A DNA stretch of 64,000 nt, from the NCBI RefSeq assembly GCF_003285015.1, contig NZ_QMFB01000009.1:186001-250000 (forward strand). The letters run 5' to 3'. The stretch is from Paenibacillus contaminans. Its GTDB lineage: Bacteria; Bacillota; Bacilli; Paenibacillales; NBRC-103111. Positions within the stretch are counted from its first letter, which is position 1, and each line of letters opens with the position of its first letter. Below the pieces are notes generated by a model. That model saw nothing but the letters and a program-made list of their open reading frames with translations, searched no databases and had not been told where the DNA came from. Positions 59,735-64,000 of this stretch are shown here, piece after piece. The position numbers and the translations under genes were made by a program.

Positions 59735-61834
59735 ATGGCAGGCAAATGGTTTGAAAAGAGCTATCGCAGGAGCTTGGTGGACATGCATATTCCGGATTGG
59801 GACGAAAGGTTCCTGTCCGAATTCGATAGTAAGGAATATGTGAGATTGATGAAGCTGGCCTGCGTCGATTCCTTATACATTTACGCGACTTCCTGCGTCG
59901 GCCTTGCCAATTTCCCTGCCAAAGCGGCAAATATGCACAAAGGGCTTAATGGTAAGGACATTATCAAAGAAATTACGGAGTCCGGCCGGGAACAAGGGAT
60001 GAACGTCATCGTTTACTACAACATATGGTCCAAGTGGGCGTACGACAATCACCCGGAGTGGCGCGTCGTGAATGCCAGAGGGCAGGGGACCGCGGACTAC
60101 ATGTGGGACCAGCCTGGAAGATACGGCGTTTGCTGCTTCAACAGCCCCTACCGTGATTTTGTCAAAGAACAGATCGAAGAATTATGCGAAAATTACGCTT
60201 TCGACGGCTTATGGATCGACATGATTCTGCTGCCGCAAACGATTTGTTATTGTTCAAGCTGCAGGAAAAGGTATTACGATGAGACAGGCTGCAGCGAGCT
60301 TCCTCGCACCATTAACTGGGAAAACCCCGACTTCGTCGCTTTTCAAAGAAGAAGAGAGGTTTGGTTGAACGATTTTACGAGTCTATTGAGGAATACGGTG
60401 AATCGGATAAAGCCGGAAGCATCCGTGGCCTATAACGTAAGTTCATATTCGGCGGGCTGGCAATTAGGCGGCAACGTAGAGTTTTTCAACCTGAACGATT
60501 ATTTGAGCGGAGACGTCTCGGGAGAACCGCTTACGGTTACCTATACGTGTAAGCTATTTTACAGCGCAAGCCCCACTCATTCCGTTGAATTTATGACGTC
60601 CGTAGCCGATTCGAACTTGCTGGAGCATACGATTTTGAAATCCAAAGAATATCTCCGCGCCAAGCTTTTCTTGACGATCGCGCATAACGGCTCATTCGGA
60701 TTTATCGACGCGATCGATCCGGCAGGAACGTTAAATGAAAGAACCTACCGGCTAATGGGAGAGCTGTTTAACGAATTGAAGCCGTATGAGGCTTATTTGG
60801 ATGCAGATGCGGAATTTTGTCAAGATGTCGGTATTTATACGAATTTCGAATCCTTGATAGATTTGAAGGAAAACGGTACGCGGGCAGAGGACGTCAAGGT
60901 GGCGGAATCTCCTCACTATATGGCATCCGTATCGGCAGCTAAATCGTTCATCCATGCGAATATTCCGTTTGGAGTCATAAACAAGTGCAGCTTGTCCCAA
61001 ATCGATAAGTATCAAGTCATCGTACTGCCGGATTTAGTCGTGATGGACGAGCGGGAAATCGAGGCGTTTCGAACCTATGTAGAGAAGGGGGGAAGGTTAT
61101 ACGCGAGCGCCGATACTTCCCTTCTCGATGCGAATGGCAATCGTAGAAGCAATTTTATGCTATCCGAGGTACTGGGCGTAACGTTTATTGGACGAACGCC
61201 GGAGAACATCACCTATGCGGCGCCTACGGAGATTGGCCGTTCCTTGCTGCCCGACTATTCGCAAAAATACCCTATGACTCTGCAAAGCGGGCAGCAGCTT
61301 ATCCAAGCGGACGGCGCCTCGGCGGTTTTGGCTACGATTGTTTTGCCGGATATCGATCCGGATAATGTTCATCGGTTTTCGTCGGCAATCAGCAGTCCGC
61401 CGGAAATCGTGACCGCTTATCCGGCGATCGTCTCGAATATGTACGGATCGGGCAGGACGGTGTATGCAGCCGGAGCTATCGAGGCGATGGAAAAGGAAGC
61501 GCAGCGCAGCTGTTTTGTAAGCATAGTACAGGAACTGATGGACAAGCCGGCCTGGTTTGAATCGGATGCGCCAAAGTCTGTAGAAATTACCTTGTTCCAT
61601 CAAGCGAAAAACAACCGTTTTATTCTTAATGCCGTAAATTTTCAGAAAGAGCTGCCTAATATTCCCGTGGACCATATACGCCTTCGCGTGAAGCTGGAGC
61701 ATAGGAAGCCTTCCGAAGTAAGCCTTCTTCCGAATCGCGAGCCGATTCCTTATCAATATGACGGGCAATATGTGGAGTTCAGACTGCCGCGGCTGGAAAC
61801 CTTCCATATGGTTGCCGTTCATTATGCGCAATAG
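59735..61834 (+). CDS. putative glycoside hydrolase (hypothetical glycosyl hydrolase 6 / GH29-related) with amidotransferase-like domain
   Basis: A 699-residue protein without signal peptide; GGAGGG lies before the ATG. The N-terminal TIM barrel has GMNVIVYYNIWSKWA, then FDGLWIDMILLP, where the Asp is at the nucleophile position of alpha-fucosidase-like barrels, and a cysteine cluster CYCSSCRKRYYDE. From about residue 350 the protein has a class-I amidotransferase-like fold (VIVLPDLVVMDEREIEAFRTY, GGRLYASADTSL) as in GH42 trimerisation domains, then a small beta domain ending FHMVAVHYAQ. With the SLH protein upstream it probably finishes breakdown of the same glycan inside the cell. Confidence 0.72.
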   Translation: MAGKWFEKSYRRSLVDMHIPDWDERFLSEFDSKEYVRLMKLACVDSLYIYATSCVGLANFPAKAANMHKGLNGKDIIKEITESGREQGMNVIVYYNIWSKWAYDNHPEWRVVNARGQGTADYMWDQPGRYGVCCFNSPYRDFVKEQIEELCENYAFDGLWIDMILLPQTICYCSSCRKRYYDETGCSELPRTINWENPDFVAFQRRREVWLNDFTSLLRNTVNRIKPEASVAYNVSSYSAGWQLGGNVEFFNLNDYLSGDVSGEPLTVTYTCKLFYSASPTHSVEFMTSVADSNLLEHTILKSKEYLRAKLFLTIAHNGSFGFIDAIDPAGTLNERTYRLMGELFNELKPYEAYLDADAEFCQDVGIYTNFESLIDLKENGTRAEDVKVAESPHYMASVSAAKSFIHANIPFGVINKCSLSQIDKYQVIVLPDLVVMDEREIEAFRTYVEKGGRLYASADTSLLDANGNRRSNFMLSEVLGVTFIGRTPENITYAAPTEIGRSLLPDYSQKYPMTLQSGQQLIQADGASAVLATIVLPDIDPDNVHRFSSAISSPPEIVTAYPAIVSNMYGSGRTVYAAGAIEAMEKEAQRSCFVSIVQELMDKPAWFESDAPKSVEITLFHQAKNNRFILNAVNFQKELPNIPVDHIRLRVKLEHRKPSEVSLLPNREPIPYQYDGQYVEFRLPRLETFHMVAVHYAQ

Positions 61835-61867
61835 ACTTTGCCTTATCGCTCGTTTTCTTTTCCTCAT

Positions 61868-61915
61868 GAAGCCTTCAAAATCCACGTTAAGACGGGGATG
61901 GAGGTTTCTTTTTTT
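61868..61915 (+). terminator. terminator of the SLH protein/glycosidase operon
   Basis: GAAGCCTTC pairs with GGAGGTTTC (two G-T pairs), with an inner ATCC/GGAT stem, followed by a run of seven T. Confidence 0.7.
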
Positions 61916-62000
61916 AAGATGAAATAGGAGTCCCTGTTGCGCCTCCCGGCGGGATTCGCTAAAGTATAGGCATACATTTGCATGAAGGGGAGGCTCCCTG

Positions 62001-62699
62001 ATGTACCGCATTATGATCATTGAGGATGACGACAAAATCGCGGCGATTTTGAAGGAGTATATTGTCAAATACGGCTATGAAGTGGTGCGCGCCGTCCGGT
62101 TCCGCGACTTGAAGCAGGAATTTGCCGAGGTGAAGGCCGATCTGGTGCTGCTCGATATCAATCTGCCGCATTTTGACGGCTTTTATTGGTGCAGGCAGAT
62201 CCGCACCGTTTCGAATGTGCCGATTATTTTTTTGTCGGCGCGTGTGGGCGATATGGATCAGGTGATGGCGATCGAAAACGGGGGCGACGATTATATCACG
62301 AAGCCGTTTCATCTGGATGTCGTGATGGCCAAAATTAAAAGCGCTCTGCGCCGGGCTTACGGCGAATACGCTTCGTCCTCGGCTGGCTCGGATGCGCTGG
62401 AAGCGAACGGTTTGGCGCTCGACCGCGCCAAAAACGTCGTCGAATGGAACGGCAAAAAGGCCGATCTGAGCCGCAACGAATGTCTCCTGCTGGGATCGCT
62501 GATCGCCAAGGCGGGACGTATCGTCACGCGGGAGGATTTGCTGGAAGCGTTGTGGGACGACGTCCATTTCGTGGACGACAATACGCTGACCGTCAACGTG
62601 ACGCGCGTCCGCAAGAAGCTCGAGGAGCTTGGTTTGCCGAAAGCGATCGAAACGGTACGCGGGCAAGGCTACCGGTTGGATACGTCGTGGACGGGGTAG
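62001..62699 (+). CDS. OmpR-family response regulator (BceR/GraR-like)
   Basis: A 232-residue regulator with GGGGAGG upstream. Receiver residues are intact: E8/D9/D10, phospho-acceptor D52 in LVLLDINLPH, and the TKPF lysine. The C-terminal winged helix is complete (LTVNVTRVRKKLEELG; VRGQGYRLDTSW). Sequence style and the following intramembrane-type kinase place it with BceR/YvcP/GraR regulators, which respond to cell-wall-active peptides, usually with a BceAB-type transporter. Any transporter would lie right of the window. Confidence 0.92.
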   Translation: MYRIMIIEDDDKIAAILKEYIVKYGYEVVRAVRFRDLKQEFAEVKADLVLLDINLPHFDGFYWCRQIRTVSNVPIIFLSARVGDMDQVMAIENGGDDYITKPFHLDVVMAKIKSALRRAYGEYASSSAGSDALEANGLALDRAKNVVEWNGKKADLSRNECLLLGSLIAKAGRIVTREDLLEALWDDVHFVDDNTLTVNVTRVRKKLEELGLPKAIETVRGQGYRLDTSWTG

Positions 62700-63014
62700 G
62701 CGTGAGTGCGAGCGGCTTCGGCTGCTCGGAAGCGACCCGTGCTTGGGGTGCCGCTGAGGTGAGGCATGACCGGGTTAGTGCCGACGGAGAGCGACTGATG
62801 AAGGGTAAGGGACGGCTCCGATGGATCACATTTCGCGGTCGGGGAACCGCTGAGGTGCGGTATGACCGGGTTAGTGCCGACGGAGAGCGACTGATGAAGA
62901 GTAAAGAGACGGCTGTGCTCCGATGGATCGGAAGCGTCCGCGATCAAGGCTGCCGATCGGATACGGTAGAGCCGACGACCAGAAGCTTTGATCGCGGTTA
63001 AGTAAGGGAGGACA
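62700..63014. other. repeat-filled spacer between the response regulator and kinase genes
   Basis: Genes of this type usually abut, but here 315 bp intervene. It holds two direct copies of a unit of about 85-90 bp (62748-62829 and 62846-62935), sharing GTTAGTGCCGACGGAGAGCG, and then a stretch (62938-62976) resembling the last codons of the response regulator gene. The open frame across it overlaps the regulator gene and has no ribosome site, so it is not called as a gene. Confidence 0.65.
62748..62935 (+). repeat. two direct repeats inside the bceRS-like operon
   Basis: Copy 1 (62748-62829) and copy 2 (62846-62935) both read CCGCTGAGGTG, then GCGGTATGACC or AGGCATGACC, then GGGTTAGTGCCGACGGAGAG and GACTGATGAAG, and end in CTCCGATGGATC. 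Confidence 0.75.
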
Positions 63015-63017
63015 ATG

Positions 63018-64000
63018 ATGGATCGCAACAAGCATGATCATTCTGCGGACGGGGTGGCGGCTCGCGAACGGAGATGGTTCGTCAAGCCGTTTTTGCTGGA
63101 CAGGCTTCCGTATATTGCGGCGTTTTATATGGCGCTCTTTTTCGTCGTGCTTGTCATCTCGCTCGAAAGGCTGCGCGACGGCTTCGTTCCGAATGCAAGC
63201 AACATCGTGTACATGTTCGTGCTTGCTTCTGTCGTAATGGCCGGCTGGCTGATTTGGGACTATTTGCGCCAGCGTTTGTATTACAGGCAGGTCGCAAGCG
63301 TGCTTTCCGACGTCAAGCCCGATTTGGAAGCGACCGTTCGGATCCGAGACGGCATCACCCGCGAACAGTTGGCCGTTCAGCAGCTGCTGGAGCGGCAATA
63401 CAAAGCGTATTCGGACGAGCTTATCGAGTATAGACGCCAGCGGGAACAGCATTTGCATTTCTCGAACCAGTGGGTGCATCATATGAAAACGCCGGTCTCG
63501 GTTATCGATCTGCTGGTCCAGCAAGCGGGCGAGCTGCCGGAAGGGGCTTCGGGCGAGCCGCTGTTCCGCAGCATTCAAGAAGAGAACGAACGGATTTCCC
63601 GCGGGCTCGAAATGATGCTGCACACCGCCCGTCTGGATCAGTTCCGGATGGACGTCCGCATCGACCGCGTCGCTTTGCTGCCGCTCGTCCGCCAAGTCAT
63701 TAACGGCCATAAAAAGGCTTGCATTCGCGCCTCGATTTTCCCGCGTGTCGAAGGCGACGATGCTGCTGTGGAAACGGACGCCAAATGGCTTGCGTTCGTA
63801 CTGAACCAGTTTGTCACGAACGCCATCAAATATTCGAAGGACAAGCCGGGCAGCAAGCAGCTGCTTTTTAAGGTGAAGAACGAAGGAACGGGCTGCAGCC
63901 TGTCGGTGACGGACGAAGGCATCGGAATCGCTGAGCATGATTTGCCGCGGGTGTTCGATTCCTTTTTCACCGGGGAGAACGGGCGCCTGATCGAGGAATC
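63018..64000 (+). CDS. intramembrane-sensing histidine kinase (BceS-like), truncated by window end
   Basis: 327 codons are visible and the frame runs off the window. AAGGGAGG precedes two adjacent ATGs (63015, 63018). Two membrane helices with a short outer loop (YIAAFYMALFFVVLVISL and IVYMFVLASVVMAGWLIW) and no large sensor domain are typical of BceS-type kinases, which take their signal from an ABC transporter. The H-box WVHHMKTPVSVIDLL, the N-box LNQFVTNAIKYS and the G1 box VTDEGIGI are intact, in contrast to the degraded homologue at 25714-27183. It pairs with the response regulator just upstream. Confidence 0.9.
   Translation, partial: MDRNKHDHSADGVAARERRWFVKPFLLDRLPYIAAFYMALFFVVLVISLERLRDGFVPNASNIVYMFVLASVVMAGWLIWDYLRQRLYYRQVASVLSDVKPDLEATVRIRDGITREQLAVQQLLERQYKAYSDELIEYRRQREQHLHFSNQWVHHMKTPVSVIDLLVQQAGELPEGASGEPLFRSIQEENERISRGLEMMLHTARLDQFRMDVRIDRVALLPLVRQVINGHKKACIRASIFPRVEGDDAAVETDAKWLAFVLNQFVTNAIKYSKDKPGSKQLLFKVKNEGTGCSLSVTDEGIGIAEHDLPRVFDSFFTGENGRLIEE

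Noticed and set aside
62444..63001. 185-codon plus-strand frame across the regulator end and repeat spacer
   Set aside because: It overlaps the response regulator out of frame for most of that part, lacks a ribosome site, and its C-terminal part is just the direct repeat.

Overview
The window looks like a chromosomal segment of a spore-forming, Gram-positive Paenibacillus-type bacterium (Bacillota). Pointers are strong AGGAGG ribosome-binding sites, GTG and TTG starts, S-layer homology (SLH) anchoring, membrane-bound AraC regulators, lipoprotein solute-binding proteins, Spo0E-type, YkuS, YpbF (DUF2663) and YkoN/YkoP-like proteins, and many glycan-related genes. No rRNA, tRNA, CRISPR array, phage or intact transposase gene was seen.

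Layout. 1-4448: a dispersed repeat, then an overlapping pair coding for a zinc-ribbon TRAFAC-type GTPase and a large membrane-tethered GAP1-like partner, which resembles the NTPase-based conflict systems known from comparative genomics. 4449-4983: a terminator and three evenly spaced palindromes. 4984-20434 (minus strand): a Cache/AraC regulator, an orphan family-1 binding lipoprotein, a complete Opp/Dpp-type ABC transporter, three tandem beta-propeller glycosidase-like paralogues and a PLP trans-sulfuration enzyme; cre-type CcpA sites suggest catabolite control. 20670-24161: a YkuS-like protein and an FAD oxidoreductase divergent from an AraC regulator. 24289-28981: DUF2663, an OmpR response regulator divergent from a histidine kinase homologue that has lost its catalytic residues, an HD-GYP phosphodiesterase and a DUF2269 membrane protein. 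29038-34555: small proteins, a nucleotidyltransferase, an NAD(P)-binding protein, a polysaccharide deacetylase with a YkoP-like tail and a YkoN-like glycosyltransferase. 34983-38220: two Gfo/Idh/MocA dehydrogenases flanking a Tat-exported phosphoesterase. 39102-41232: a tandem-Spo0E protein, a small membrane protein and a repeat-rich secreted protein.

41713-52601 is a divergent catabolic cluster. GntR (FCD), an M20 hydrolase, a zinc alcohol dehydrogenase and a Gfo/Idh/MocA enzyme lie on the minus strand. A class V aminotransferase, two TIM-barrel-like proteins, a PIG-L deacetylase and an M24-fold protein lie on the plus strand. Two copies of a 14-bp palindrome sit over the -10 regions of the two divergent promoters, so GntR probably controls the whole cluster. 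The substrate is unknown and there is no transporter in the cluster.

53230-61834 codes for a 2137-residue SLH-anchored glycan-active surface protein and a cytoplasmic glycosidase-like protein. 62001 to the end holds a BceRS-type two-component system, split by a 315-bp repeat insertion and cut by the window edge.

The most interesting points are the pseudokinase next to an intact response regulator, a promoter and direct-repeat operator reused at two sites around it, the GTPase/GAP1 pair, the GntR-controlled unknown pathway, the tandem Spo0E protein, and several families of dispersed intergenic repeats.
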